A stretch of DNA of 47,029 nt from Acidobacteriota bacterium (GTDB taxonomy: Bacteria; Acidobacteriota; Vicinamibacteria; Vicinamibacterales; CAVVIG01): the NCBI GenBank assembly GCA_016195265.1, contig JACPZW010000029.1:1-47029 (forward strand). The letters are read 5' to 3'. Below the pieces are notes generated by a model. That model saw nothing but the letters and a program-made list of their open reading frames with translations, was not told the origin of the DNA and ran no database searches. The position numbers were made by a program, and so were the translations under genes. Below, one piece after another: positions 1-8,567 of this stretch; positions within the stretch are counted from its first letter, which is position 1; each line of letters starts with the position of its first letter.

Positions 1-49
1 CCCGCCACCCGTCACCCGCCACCCGCCACCAGCCACCAGCCACCAGCCA
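1..49 (-). repeat. Heptanucleotide array directly after the anti-sigma stop codon
   Basis: Read on the minus strand, seven consecutive 7-bp units follow the TAG at 52..50 with no spacer: TGGCTGG three times, then variants ending in CGGG. The array runs to the window edge, so its full length is unknown. The same unit in the same phase follows the TAG of the PCYCGC gene at 30925. Period and register are read directly from the sequence; function is unknown. Confidence 0.85.
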
Positions 50-313
50 CTACCCGGTAGACGAGCGCTTATCCGCCAGCAGCTTTCTCACGCTCTCGCG
101 AGCGCGCGCGCGGACGACTTCCGGCAGCGGCGCGGTCCCGGCCTCGCGGCACAGCCCGACGGTGTGACGCAGGCCGGCGACCACCGCCGCGCACGACTCG
201 CACCCGCGGCAGTGCCGTTCGATCGCGTCGCACTCGGTCGCGGCCAGCTCGCCGTCGAGATACGACGAGATGTGCGCGAGAATCCCAGCGCAGGTTCGAT
301 CGCGCCCGCTCAT
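50..313 (-). CDS. Zinc-finger anti-sigma factor (ZAS-like)
   Basis: An 87-residue protein whose start codon overlaps the stop of the upstream ECF sigma gene by 4 bp (ATGA), so the two are translationally coupled. It carries the HxxxCxxC signature of zinc-binding anti-sigma domains (H34, C38, C41), with further cysteines at 8, 27 and 35. No membrane segment follows, so it is probably a soluble anti-sigma that sequesters the co-encoded sigma factor and may sense redox or zinc through the Cys cluster. Family knowledge: ZAS proteins bind sigma regions 2 and 4. The inducing signal cannot be read from the sequence. The heptad repeat array begins at the base after its stop codon. Confidence 0.85.
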   Translation of the reverse strand: MSGRDRTCAGILAHISSYLDGELAATECDAIERHCRGCESCAAVVAGLRHTVGLCREAGTAPLPEVVRARARESVRKLLADKRSSTG

Positions 314-933
314 ACGCCATCCAACTGATCGCGCAGCATGCCGCGCGCCCGGCTGAGCCGCGTCTTGACGTTCGCTTCGGAAATCCCCGTCACTTTCGCG
401 ACCTCGCGCGTCGACAGCCCCTCCATCTCGCGCAGGAACACGATCATCCGGTACGACGGCGGCAGCGCCTTCAGCGCGGCGCGCAGACGATCGCCGAGCC
501 ACGTATTCATGGCCGCTTCGTCCGGTCCCCGTGCCGGATCTTCCACATCGACTGCCGTGAAGCCGTCGCCGGTCTCCGGGCCGCCCTGTTCGATCGACAC
601 GTGGTGCGCCGGTTCGTCCACCCGGCGCCGCCGTTTCATCAGACACGTGTTGCGCACGGTCGTGTACAGCCACGTGCGGAAACGCTCGGGCTCGCGGATG
701 CGGCCGATGTGACGGTACGTCTTTAGCAAGGCATCCTGCATGACGTCTTCCGCGTCCTGCGCGTGACCGCAGACGAGGAAGCTGAAGCGGAACGCCACTT
801 CCTGCGCCTGCAGCAGCAGACGCTCCATGGCGTCGTGATCGCCCGCGGCGGCCTGACGAACCAGACGCGCGCACTCCGCTACGCGCTCGTCGCTCTTCCC
901 GGTCGTGAGATGCGGATCTTGGGGTTTGGTCAC
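310..933 (-). CDS. ECF-type RNA polymerase sigma-70 factor
   Basis: A 207-residue ECF sigma factor starting at GTG. Region 2 lies at about residues 35-100, with the motif DAEDVMQDALLKTYRH and the FRTWLYTTVRNTCL stretch that contacts -10 DNA. A Gly/Asp-rich linker follows. Region 4 at about 150-205 contains a helix-turn-helix (LSTREVAKVTGISEANVKTR) that should recognise the -35 element. There is no region 3, as expected for the family. It forms a sigma/anti-sigma operon with the next gene and is divergent from the first RND efflux operon, separated by 67 bp, so efflux control is an attractive but unproven role. Confidence 0.93.
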   Translation of the reverse strand: MTKPQDPHLTTGKSDERVAECARLVRQAAAGDHDAMERLLLQAQEVAFRFSFLVCGHAQDAEDVMQDALLKTYRHIGRIREPERFRTWLYTTVRNTCLMKRRRRVDEPAHHVSIEQGGPETGDGFTAVDVEDPARGPDEAAMNTWLGDRLRAALKALPPSYRMIVFLREMEGLSTREVAKVTGISEANVKTRLSRARGMLRDQLDGV

Positions 934-954
934 AGCGTGCGATTCGACGCGGCC

Positions 955-960
955 ATTGTA
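955..960 (-). promoter_or_regulatory. Candidate -10 box (TACAAT) for the ECF sigma operon
   Basis: TACAAT on the minus strand lies 21 nt before the GTG start. No convincing -35 hexamer was found at standard spacing. A weak TATACA on the other strand at 993-998 almost touches the tolC-like start, so the region may be a divergent promoter. Sequence match only. Confidence 0.35.
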
Positions 961-1000
961 GCCGTGTCACCAAATCGCCCCGTTTGAATCTGTATACACG

Positions 1001-2338
1001 ATGTGCCCCGTTTTGCGTCCAGGCGTTCTCGTCGTGATCCTCTTGATGTGGTGGCCGGCGGCGACGTTCGCCCAGGCGCCGCTGACGCTCGATCAGGCCG
1101 TTCAGGAAGCGCTCGCGCACAATCGCTCGCTGTTGGGCGCGCGGGCCGCCGCGCGTGAGTCCGCGGCGCACGTCACCGAGGCGCGCGCCGGCTTCTTCCC
1201 GCGCGTGTCGTTCACCGAGTCGTGGCAGCGCGGCGACCAGCCGGTTTTCGTGTTCAGCTCGCTCCTGTCGGCGCGGAAATTCGGCGCCGCCAACTTCGCC
1301 GTCGACGCGCTCAACTCACCCGACCCGACGGGATTCTTCCGTGGCGCGTTCTCCATCGATCAAGAGATCTTCGACGGCGGGCGGACGCGCGCGTCGGTGC
1401 GATCGGCCCGGCTGCAGCAGGACATCGCCGGTCTCGGCGCTGACGAAGCCGCGGCCGGTCTCGCCGGCGCGGTGAGCCAGACGTACGGCCGCGCGGTCGC
1501 CGCCGACGCGATAACGCGCGCCGCTGATGGAGCCGTCGCCGCCGCGCAGGAGGACGTCACGCGCGCCGAGCGGCGCCGCGACGCGGGCACGATGACCGAC
1601 GCGGACGTCCTCGCGCTGGCGGTGCACCTCGCGGAGGTGCGGCAGCGGCGCATTCAGGCCGCCGGCGACTACGCCGTCGCGCGCGCCGAGCTGAACCGCC
1701 TGACGGGATCGCCGATCGACCGCGAGTTCGCCGTGCAGGAACCGCTGCTGACGCCGGCGAGCGGCGACGGGCCCTCGCTCGCCGCGCTCTTCGCCGAGGC
1801 CGACGCGTCACGCCCGGATCTCCGCCGAAGCGCCGCGGCCGAGCAACTCGCGAACACCGGCCGCGAACTGGCCCGCGCCGCGTGGTATCCGCAGGTCGGC
1901 GCGCAGGCGGGGTACGAAGTCGCGGGCACGCAGCTCACCGATCGCGCCTCGTCCTGGATCGTCGGCGCCGAGCTTCGCTGGAACCTCTCGCTCGGCGGCG
2001 CCGAGCAGGCGCGCGCGCGCGCGGCGGCCGAGACGGCGACGCGGTCGCGGCTGGATCGCGAAGACGCGCGCGCCGCGGCACAGGTCGAGATCGTCACGGC
2101 GCTGCGGCGCCTCGAATCCGCCCGTGCCCGCCAGGCCGTGGGAAGCGCGGCCGTCACGCAGGCGCACGAGAGCGAACGCATCATCAGAAACCGGTTCGAC
2201 GCGGGCGTCGCAGGTGCGAACGACGTGCTCCGCGCGTCAAGCGCCGTGCTGGACGCCGAGTCGCAGCGCATCGCGGCGCTCGTGGACGCCGTGGTCAGCC
2301 GCGCGATGCTCGATCGCGCGGTCGGACGCCACCCGTAA
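1001..2338 (+). CDS. TolC-family outer membrane efflux protein (operon 1)
   Basis: A 445-residue outer membrane factor. The N-terminus is a signal peptide with a hydrophobic core around residues 10-20 and a likely cleavage after TFA. Mature sequence begins with the family-typical LTLDQAVQEALAHN helix start. Two OEP-type repeats follow (about 28-220 and 235-440), rich in Ala/Arg coiled-coil helices, with the internal repeat beginning near SRPDLRRS. As a trimer it should form the outer-membrane channel-tunnel for the adaptor and RND pump encoded 2 bp downstream. A -10-like TATACA lies only 2 nt before the ATG, so a slightly later start is possible. Substrate cannot be told. Confidence 0.92.
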   Translation: MCPVLRPGVLVVILLMWWPAATFAQAPLTLDQAVQEALAHNRSLLGARAAARESAAHVTEARAGFFPRVSFTESWQRGDQPVFVFSSLLSARKFGAANFAVDALNSPDPTGFFRGAFSIDQEIFDGGRTRASVRSARLQQDIAGLGADEAAAGLAGAVSQTYGRAVAADAITRAADGAVAAAQEDVTRAERRRDAGTMTDADVLALAVHLAEVRQRRIQAAGDYAVARAELNRLTGSPIDREFAVQEPLLTPASGDGPSLAALFAEADASRPDLRRSAAAEQLANTGRELARAAWYPQVGAQAGYEVAGTQLTDRASSWIVGAELRWNLSLGGAEQARARAAAETATRSRLDREDARAAAQVEIVTALRRLESARARQAVGSAAVTQAHESERIIRNRFDAGVAGANDVLRASSAVLDAESQRIAALVDAVVSRAMLDRAVGRHP

Positions 2339-2340
2339 TC

Positions 2341-3588
2341 ATGCGAGGCCTGAACGTGAAACCCCTTAGAGCATTGTGCGGAATCGAACGTAGCGCAGCC
2401 CTTCAGGGCTGCCGAGCGGCCGTCAGCAGGCCTGAAGGCCCGCGCTACGCGTGGCCGCTGGCAATCGCTGCCCTCTCGATGGCGTGCTCGTCGCCTTCGC
2501 CGACAATTGCCGCCGCCGGGGCGCCCGCCGTCGACACGGCAATCGTTCGCGCCGAAACCGCGCGCATTCCGTCGTACGTCGAGGCCGGCGGCGTGTTGCG
2601 CGCCAGGCTGACGTCAGTCGTCGCAAGCCGCGTGATGGCGCCCATCGCCGAGGTCCGCGTGCGCCCGGGCGATCGCGTGAAGCAGGGCCAGGTCCTCATC
2701 GTCCTTGACAGCCGTGAGATGCGCGCGCAGTCCGATCGTGCAGCCGCCGCGCTGACCGCGGCACAGCAGGCCATCCGCGGCGCGGAATCCGATCGGAAGA
2801 GTGCCGCCGCCGGCCTGACGCTGGCGTCCGCGACCCACGATCGGATGAGCCGGCTCGCCACCACGCGCTCGGCGACCGCGCAGGAGCTCGACGAAGCCGT
2901 CGCCGCGCTGCGCGCCGCGGAAGCGCGCGTGGCCGGCGCCGACGCGCACGCGGCTGAAGCCGCCGCGGGACTCAAGGCGGCCGAGGCGGCGGTCGGCTCC
3001 GCGGCGATCGCGCTGTCGTACACGACGCTGACCGCGCCGTTCGACGGCGTCGTGGCCGACCGCTCGATCGATCCAGGAACGCTGGCGACGACCGGCGCGC
3101 CGCTGCTGACGGTCGAAGACACATCGTCGTACCGGCTCGACGTCCGGCTCGACGAGTCGCGCGCGACCGGCCTGGCGGTCGGACGGCAGGTGCAGATCCG
3201 CATCGACGAAACGGTGGCGAACGAGTGGCAGACCGGACGCGTCTCGGAAATCTCGCGCCTCGATCCGACGGGTCACGGTTTCATCGCGAAGATCGACGTC
3301 CCTCCGTCTCCGCCGCTCCGTTCGGGGGCGTTCGGCCTCGCGCGCATCACGACGGCGACGCGTGACGCGCTGACTGTACCGGCATCAGCCGTGATCCGCC
3401 GCGGGCAGATGACGTTCGTCTTCGCCGTGGATGGTGAAGGACATGCGCGGCTTCGGCCCGTTTCGACCGGACCAGCGGTAGGAGAACGAATCGAAATCCT
3501 CTCGGGCATGACCGAGGGCGATCCGCTGGTCGCGAACCCGCCGCCTGCATTGACCGACGGCGTGCGCGTCACCGGAGATCGCCGATGA
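2341..3588 (+). CDS. RND efflux periplasmic adaptor lipoprotein (operon 1)
   Basis: A 415-residue HlyD/AcrA-type membrane-fusion protein. A hydrophobic segment ending in LSMAC (Cys near residue 48) is a lipobox, so the mature protein should be anchored to the inner membrane. A lipoyl half-motif occurs at about residues 100-125 ([20 protein letters not shown]), then an Ala-rich coiled-coil hairpin at about 130-220, the second lipoyl half ([13 protein letters not shown]), a beta-barrel and a membrane-proximal domain. It bridges the TolC-like protein 2 bp upstream and the RND permease, whose start overlaps its stop by 4 bp. Oddly, residues 17-36, between the start and the signal core, are encoded by a large palindrome. 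No in-frame start between the palindrome and the core could give a normal signal peptide, so the palindrome is probably translated. Confidence 0.92.
   Translation: MRGLNVKPLRALCGIERSAALQGCRAAVSRPEGPRYAWPLAIAALSMACSSPSPTIAAAGAPAVDTAIVRAETARIPSYVEAGGVLRARLTSVVASRVMAPIAEVRVRPGDRVKQGQVLIVLDSREMRAQSDRAAAALTAAQQAIRGAESDRKSAAAGLTLASATHDRMSRLATTRSATAQELDEAVAALRAAEARVAGADAHAAEAAAGLKAAEAAVGSAAIALSYTTLTAPFDGVVADRSIDPGTLATTGAPLLTVEDTSSYRLDVRLDESRATGLAVGRQVQIRIDETVANEWQTGRVSEISRLDPTGHGFIAKIDVPPSPPLRSGAFGLARITTATRDALTVPASAVIRRGQMTFVFAVDGEGHARLRPVSTGPAVGERIEILSGMTEGDPLVANPPPALTDGVRVTGDRR
2390..2448. repeat. Palindromic REP-like element inside the adaptor's leader codons
   Basis: Two 23-nt arms (2390-2412 and 2426-2448) are inverted copies matching at 20 of 23 positions, starting GTAGCGC and ending GCGCTAC. 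Each arm also folds into its own small hairpin (AGCCCT/AGGGCT in the left arm). One pair of differences between arms swaps C-G for G-C, so pairing is kept. The element is in frame and stop-free. Confidence 0.85.
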
Positions 3589-6500
3589 CACGCCACGTCG
3601 GCCTGGCGGGCCGGCTCGCCGGCGCCTTCGTCCACTCGAAGCTGACGCCCGCGTTCATCCTCGCGTCGCTGCTGATGGGGATCTATGCGGTCGTGGCGCT
3701 GCCGCGCGAAGAGGAACCGCAAATCATCGTCCCGATGATCGACGTCTTCGTCGAGATGCCGGGCGCGCCGCCGGGGGAAGTCGAACAGCGCGCGACGCGG
3801 CCGATGGAGAAGCTGCTCTGGGAAGTGCCGGGCGTCGAGTACCTCTACTCCACGTCGAGCGCCGGCCGCGCGATGATCGTCGTGCGCTTTCTCGTCGGCC
3901 AGGACGAAGAGAAAGCGCTCGTCCGCCTGAATCAGAAACTGTCGGCGTATCTCGATCGTCTGCCGGCGGGCGTCTCGCCTCCGCTGGTGAAAGCCCGCTC
4001 AATCGACGATGTGCCGGTCATGGCGATCACGCTGTGGGGGGCGCCGTACGATCACGTGCAATTGCGTCAGATGGCCGCGCAGCTGCACGACACGCTGAAG
4101 GAAGTGCCGGACATCTCTGAAGTCACGATCACCGGAGGCCGTCCCCGCCAGCTGACGATCGACCTGAACCCGGCGGCGCTGGCCGCACGCGATCTCGATC
4201 CGCTGGGCGTGCAGCAGGCGCTTGGCGCCGCGAACAACAGGACACCCGCCGGCGACATCGTCAGCGGGGGCGCCGTCACGCGACTCGAAGCCGGCGCCTG
4301 GCCGGACTCCATCGACTCGCTGAAGCGCATCGTCGTCGGCCATGCCGGCGGCGCGCCCGTGCATCTGGATGACATCGCGTCGGTGACCGACGGCGGCGGC
4401 GAGGCGGTCGATTACGTGAGCTATCACCCGCGGCATGGCCAGTCGTTCCCGGCCGTCACGCTGACGATTGCCAAGCGCAAGGGCGTGAATGCGATTCAGC
4501 TGACGCGCACGATCGAACAAAAGCTGGACACCGTGCGCGGCTATTCGCTGCCGGGCGACGTGCAATTGTCCATCACGAGAAACTACGGCGAGACGGCCGA
4601 GCAGAAATCCAACGAGCTGCTCTGGCACATGCTGCTCGCCATCATTTCCGTCTCGGTGCTCATCTGGCTCACGCTCGGCCGGCGCGAGTCGCTCGTCGTG
4701 CTGACGGCAATTCCGGTGACGCTCGCGCTGACGCTGTTCGTCTTCTACCTCTACGGCTACACGCTGAACCGCATCACGCTGTTCGCGCTCATCTTCTCGA
4801 TCGGCATCCTCGTGGACGACGCGATCGTCGTCGTCGAGAACATCGTGCGCCACGCGCGCCTGGCCGGCGGGAATCTCGAGGCCGTGGCGATTCGCGCGGT
4901 CGACGAGGTCGGCAACCCGACGATCCTCGCGACGCTGACCGTCGTCGCGGCGATTCTGCCGATGGCGTTCGTCGGCGGCCTGATGGGCCCGTACATGCGG
5001 CCCATCCCCGTTGGCGCGACCGCCGCCATGCTCTTCTCGCTCGTCGTCGCGTTCGTCGTCACGCCGTGGGCGGCCGTGCGCCTGCTGAAGCGACATACCA
5101 CTGATGATGGGCGCGCCAGCGCCCATGGTAATGCCGGCGAGGATCGCCTGACGGCGCTCTACCGCCGCGTGATGGGCCCGCTGATTCATCGCGGCGGCGC
5201 GCGCGCGGGTTTCCTCGCGCTGATCGCGGCGCTGCTCGTTGGTGCGGTCGTGCTCGTGCCGCTGGGCGCCGTGACGGTGAAGATGCTGCCGTTCGACAAC
5301 AAGAGCGAGCTGCAGGTGATGGTCCGGATGCCGGACGACACGCCGCTCGAAGCGACCGCGCGCGTTGCGACCGCGCTCGCCGACGAAGCGTTGAAGGATC
5401 CGCTGGTCGTCAGCGTCCAGAGCTACGCGGGCGCGTCCGCGCCGTACACGTTCAACGGCCTGGTCCGTCACTACTTCCTGCGGCGCGATCCGAGTCTCGC
5501 GGATCTGCAACTGCTGCTCGTCGGCAAGGATGAGCGCCGCGATCAGAGCCACGCAATCGCCAAGCGCATCCGCGTCTCGCTCGCTCCAGTCGCCGAGCGC
5601 CTCGGTGCGCGGCTGCAGGTCGTCGAAGTGCCGCCTGGTCCGCCGGTCCTGCAGACGCTGGTCGCCGAGGTCTACGGGCCGGACGCGTCACGCCGCCTCG
5701 ATCTTGCCCAGCATGTGCGCGCGACGTTCGAGCGCACCGCCGGCGTCGTCGACGCCGACTGGTACGTCGAGTCCGCGCGGCCGAAATGGCAGCTCGACGT
5801 GGACGAGGAGAGGGCCACTGCCGCGGGCGTCACACCGTCGAGCGTCGCGGCTGTCGTTCGCATGGCGGGAGCCGGTTCCACCGCCGGTCTCCTGCACGAT
5901 CCGCGCGCGCGCGAGGACGTGCCGATCGTGTTGCGCCTTCCCCGGGAAGATCGCGGATCGCTCGACGCCGTCCGCGCAATTCGGCTGCGTGGTCTCCAGC
6001 CCATCGCCGTGGGCGAGCTGACGCGCGCCGTGCGTGCCACCGAGGAACAGAGCGTCTATCACAAGAACCTGCTCCCGGTGACCTACGTGACCGGCGACGT
6101 CGCCGGGTCGATTGAGAGCCCGGTGTATGCGATTCTGCGGATGAACAAGGCGCTCGCGTCGATCAGGTTTCCCGAGGGCTACGGCCTCGAGATCTACAAC
6201 ACGCGGCAGCCGTTCGACAGCTCGAAGTACGCGATGAAGTGGGACGGCGAGTGGCACATCACGTACGAAGTGTTCCGCGACCTCGGGATCGCGTTCGCGG
6301 CCGTGCTGGTCCTCATCTACATCCTGATCATGGGATGGTTCCAGTCGTTCGTCACGCCGCTGACGATCATGCTGGCGATTCCGTTTTCGCTCGTCGGCAT
6401 TCTGCCGGCGCATGCCCTGCTCGGCGCGTTCTTCACGGCTACGTCGATGATCGGCTTCATCGCGGGCGCGGGCATCGTCGTGCGCAATTCGATCATCCTC

Positions 6501-6758
6501 GTGGACTTCATCGAGCTGCGCGTGCGCGACGGTATGTCCATCGAGGAAGCCGTCGTGGACGCGGGCGCCGTGCGCTTTCGTCCGATGGCGCTCACCGCTG
6601 CCGCCGTCATCGCCGGCTCGGCCGTGATCCTGTTCGATCCAATCTTCCAGGGCCTGGCGATTTCGCTGATGGCGGGCGAAGTCGCGTCGCTGCTGCTCTC
6701 GCGCATGACCGTCCCGATCACCTACTACCTGACGCACCGGAAAGGATCGCTATCATGA
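3585..6758 (+). CDS. RND-family efflux permease (operon 1)
   Basis: A 1057-residue proton-driven inner-membrane pump of normal length. TM1 lies at about residues 20-40. Two large periplasmic porter/docking loops (about 41-340 and 560-880) alternate with two TM bundles (TM2-6 and TM8-12). TM4 carries the paired proton-relay aspartates D411 and D412 ([13 protein letters not shown]). In TM10 the position of the AcrB relay lysine is Arg967 ([13 protein letters not shown]). The cytoplasmic inter-half loop contains a short hairpin-coded insert near residues 506-516. Start and stop overlap both neighbours by 4 bp, so it is translated within the operon. It resembles multidrug HAE1-type pumps more than metal CzcA pumps, but the substrate is open. 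Confidence 0.93.
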   Translation: MTRHVGLAGRLAGAFVHSKLTPAFILASLLMGIYAVVALPREEEPQIIVPMIDVFVEMPGAPPGEVEQRATRPMEKLLWEVPGVEYLYSTSSAGRAMIVVRFLVGQDEEKALVRLNQKLSAYLDRLPAGVSPPLVKARSIDDVPVMAITLWGAPYDHVQLRQMAAQLHDTLKEVPDISEVTITGGRPRQLTIDLNPAALAARDLDPLGVQQALGAANNRTPAGDIVSGGAVTRLEAGAWPDSIDSLKRIVVGHAGGAPVHLDDIASVTDGGGEAVDYVSYHPRHGQSFPAVTLTIAKRKGVNAIQLTRTIEQKLDTVRGYSLPGDVQLSITRNYGETAEQKSNELLWHMLLAIISVSVLIWLTLGRRESLVVLTAIPVTLALTLFVFYLYGYTLNRITLFALIFSIGILVDDAIVVVENIVRHARLAGGNLEAVAIRAVDEVGNPTILATLTVVAAILPMAFVGGLMGPYMRPIPVGATAAMLFSLVVAFVVTPWAAVRLLKRHTTDDGRASAHGNAGEDRLTALYRRVMGPLIHRGGARAGFLALIAALLVGAVVLVPLGAVTVKMLPFDNKSELQVMVRMPDDTPLEATARVATALADEALKDPLVVSVQSYAGASAPYTFNGLVRHYFLRRDPSLADLQLLLVGKDERRDQSHAIAKRIRVSLAPVAERLGARLQVVEVPPGPPVLQTLVAEVYGPDASRRLDLAQHVRATFERTAGVVDADWYVESARPKWQLDVDEERATAAGVTPSSVAAVVRMAGAGSTAGLLHDPRAREDVPIVLRLPREDRGSLDAVRAIRLRGLQPIAVGELTRAVRATEEQSVYHKNLLPVTYVTGDVAGSIESPVYAILRMNKALASIRFPEGYGLEIYNTRQPFDSSKYAMKWDGEWHITYEVFRDLGIAFAAVLVLIYILIMGWFQSFVTPLTIMLAIPFSLVGILPAHALLGAFFTATSMIGFIAGAGIVVRNSIILVDFIELRVRDGMSIEEAVVDAGAVRFRPMALTAAAVIAGSAVILFDPIFQGLAISLMAGEVASLLLSRMTVPITYYLTHRKGSLS
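5107..5126. repeat. Small perfect hairpin in the coding sequence of RND permease 1
   Basis: Eight-bp perfect arms ATGGGCGC and GCGCCCAT flank a 4-nt loop, in frame. They encode part of the hydrophilic loop linking the two halves of the pump, where insertions are structurally tolerated. Confidence 0.6.
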
Positions 6759-6964
6759 CCGTTGAACCGATGATCCGGCTGATTGCCGGCGTGTTCGTCG
6801 CAGCCAGCGTCCTGCTTGGCATGTTCGTGCATCCGTACTTCCTGTGGTTCACGCTGTTCGTCGGCGCGAACCTCGCGCAGTCGGCGTTCACGGGCTGGTG
6901 CCCGATGATGTCGATCCTGCGATCGGCGGGCGTGCCCGATCAGCGCACCCCCGTCACCCACTGA
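6755..6964 (+). CDS. DUF2892 / YgaP-type small inner-membrane protein
   Basis: A 69-residue protein with two transmembrane helices (about 7-25 and 28-45) followed by the family signature [16 protein letters not shown]. This matches the C-terminal membrane module of YgaP-like proteins (DUF2892), usually found free-standing or fused to rhodanese domains. Its start overlaps the RND permease stop by 4 bp. With the OsmC gene 19 bp downstream it suggests a sulfur or thiol-related accessory role for this efflux operon. Biochemical function of stand-alone copies is not established. Confidence 0.85.
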   Translation: MTVEPMIRLIAGVFVAASVLLGMFVHPYFLWFTLFVGANLAQSAFTGWCPMMSILRSAGVPDQRTPVTH

Positions 6965-6983
6965 CCGTTTCCCAGGAGCGAAC

Positions 6984-7418
6984 ATGCAACCGTTCCCACA
7001 TCACTACGACGCGCACCTCGCGGGCGGACCGACGGGATACGTGCGCCTCTCGACGGCGGGGCTGCCGGACATTTCGGCGGCGGCGCCCAAGGACTTCGAC
7101 GGCCCGGGCGACGCATGGAGCCCGGAGCAGCTGCTCCTCGCTGCCGTGGAGACCTGCTTTCTGCTGACGCTTCGCGCGGTCGCCGGCATGTCGAAGCTGG
7201 AGTTCACCGCCCTTGACGTGACGATCGACGGCGTCGTCGATCGGCAGAACGGCGTCACCAGGTTTACCGAGATCGTCCTGCGGCCGCGCATGACGGTCGC
7301 GCCGGGCACGGATCACGGGCGGGCGTTGCGCGTAATGGAGAAGAGCGAGAAGGCGTGCCTGGTGTCGGCGTCGCTCTCGACGCCGATCCGGCTCGAGGCG
7401 GAGATCATCGAAGGTTGA
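6984..7418 (+). CDS. OsmC/Ohr-family peroxidase-like protein
   Basis: A 144-residue OsmC-fold protein. Both redox cysteines of the family are present, one in the central helix (VETCFLLTLR, about residue 58) and one near residue 116 (SEKACLVSAS). Family knowledge: these reduce organic hydroperoxides through a Cys-Cys pair. Last gene of efflux operon 1, with a Shine-Dalgarno-like AGGAG (6975-6979) 4 nt before the ATG. Its presence beside an efflux pump suggests a combined response to lipophilic or oxidising compounds. Confidence 0.88.
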   Translation: MQPFPHHYDAHLAGGPTGYVRLSTAGLPDISAAAPKDFDGPGDAWSPEQLLLAAVETCFLLTLRAVAGMSKLEFTALDVTIDGVVDRQNGVTRFTEIVLRPRMTVAPGTDHGRALRVMEKSEKACLVSASLSTPIRLEAEIIEG

Positions 7419-7449
7419 CCGTTGCTTTTTTGCGGCGGACGGACGTAGA

Positions 7450-7761
7450 GTGAGTTCCGTGCGACACTGCTTCGCCGCGCTGCTCGTGCTGGTCCTGCTG
7501 TGCGTGCCCTCGCTCACGCGCGTCTACCAGCAGCTCGACCAGCGGTCCACCGCGTCGACGCTGACGTCGTCGTTCAGCAAGTCGGCCGAATGCCCGCCGT
7601 CCAAAGTTGTCGTCGACACGCCGCAGCCGCCCGCGTCGCGCGAGCTGATCGCTGAACCGGCGCGCACCATCGAGCGCGCGCGGCCGATTGTCGAGCACGC
7701 TCCGGTTCCTTCCGCAGAGACCGCTCCGCCCGACGCCCTCCGCGCACCGCCTCTCGCCTAA
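7450..7761 (+). CDS. Hypothetical small secreted or anchored proline-rich protein
   Basis: A 103-residue ORF from a GTG start (alternative GTG at 7459). Residues 7-22 form a hydrophobic signal or anchor helix; the rest is low-complexity and rich in Pro, Ala, Glu and Arg. I do not recognise a family. It lies 31 bp after osmC on the same strand. Coding is plausible because of the signal-like start and clean reading frame, but it could be spurious in this GC-rich DNA. Confidence 0.45.
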   Translation: MSSVRHCFAALLVLVLLCVPSLTRVYQQLDQRSTASTLTSSFSKSAECPPSKVVVDTPQPPASRELIAEPARTIERARPIVEHAPVPSAETAPPDALRAPPLA

Positions 7762-7777
7762 TTCGATCACCAGCAGT

Positions 7778-7827
7778 CGCGCGGGGCCTTCAGCTCCGCG
7801 TCGGCGGCCCTTAAAGGGCCGTCCTAC
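7778..7827. repeat. Intergenic composite palindromic element
   Basis: Two adjacent hairpins sit in the 104-bp gap before the RraA-like gene: CGCGG...CCGCG around 7780-7800, and GGCCC-TTAAA-GGGCC around 7807-7821, ending GTCCTAC. The terminal CTAC and the purine-poor stem and loop layout resemble the in-gene elements at 2390 and 13027, so it is probably the same repeat family in an intergenic position. Confidence 0.6.
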
Positions 7828-7865
7828 AAGGGTCCGCTCTGGCGGACTGCGCGAGGAGTTTCACG

Positions 7866-8567
7866 ATGCACGTACTCGACGAGGGTCTCGCGACCGCCCT
7901 CAGCCGGCTCGACGGTTGCGCCGTCGCGAATGCCATCGAGACATTCGACGTCCGGCTGCGCAACGAAGGCTTCACCGACGGACGCATCCGCTGCCTGTTC
8001 GAGCGCCAGCCGCCCGTCATCGGGCACGCGGTCACGGCCAGAATTCGATCGTCGACGCCGCCCCCGGTCGGTCACAACTACGTCGATCGTACCGACTGGT
8101 GGACCTACATCGGCACCGTCCCGGCGCCCCGGATCGTCGTCGTCCAGGACGTCGACGACTGCGCCGGCCGCGGCGCGCTCGTCGGCGAGGTGCACGCGCA
8201 CATCCTCCGTGCCCTGCACTGTCAGGCCTATGCGACCAACGGCGCGGTCCGCGATCTCGAGGGCGTGAGCCGCGCAGGCCTGCAGTTGTTCGCTGGATCG
8301 ATCTCGGTCTCGCACGCGTACGTGCACATCGTCGACTTCGGCTGCCCTGTTGAGGTCGCCGGGCTGACGGTCCAGAGCGGCGATCTGCTCTTCGGCGACT
8401 GTCACGGGCTGCAGAGCATTCCGCCTGCGATCGCCTCCGAGATTCCGCGAGTCGCCCACGAAATGCAGGCGCGCGAACAGCGTGTGATCGATTTCTGCAA
8501 ATCGGCGGAGTTCTCGATCGACGGGCTCCGCGCGATCATCAACGGATCGAGGGTGCATCGGACATGA
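7866..8567 (+). CDS. RraA-family protein (RraA / HMG-CHA aldolase-like)
   Basis: A 233-residue RraA-fold protein. The characteristic helix and strand with the substrate/metal Arg-Asp pair is visible (YATNGAVRDLEGV, around residues 123-135), and a later GDLLFGDCHG motif fits the family. Members include RNase E inhibitors, oxaloacetate decarboxylases and 4-hydroxy-4-methyl-2-oxoglutarate aldolases, and are often misnamed demethylmenaquinone methyltransferases; sequence alone does not choose among these. A GAGGAG ribosome site lies 7 nt before the ATG. Its stop overlaps the adaptor start by 4 bp, so it heads the second efflux operon, an unusual partner. Confidence 0.82.
   Translation: MHVLDEGLATALSRLDGCAVANAIETFDVRLRNEGFTDGRIRCLFERQPPVIGHAVTARIRSSTPPPVGHNYVDRTDWWTYIGTVPAPRIVVVQDVDDCAGRGALVGEVHAHILRALHCQAYATNGAVRDLEGVSRAGLQLFAGSISVSHAYVHIVDFGCPVEVAGLTVQSGDLLFGDCHGLQSIPPAIASEIPRVAHEMQAREQRVIDFCKSAEFSIDGLRAIINGSRVHRT

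Noticed and set aside
1..49. Period-7 array considered as a CRISPR or clustered-repeat locus
   Set aside because: Units are 7 bp with no spacers and vary in sequence; no cas gene is present.
50..1171. A 373-codon minus-strand frame covering the anti-sigma gene and beyond
   Set aside because: Only the last 87 codons match a family; the rest runs antisense or out of frame over the ECF sigma gene and its promoter and is an artefact of high GC.
3999..5552. Long minus-strand open frame (over 500 codons) inside RND permease 1
   Set aside because: Rich in Arg, His and Asp with no family motif; the shadow of a clear plus-strand transporter. Similar shadows occur in RND permease 2 (11224-12762) and under both TonB receptors.
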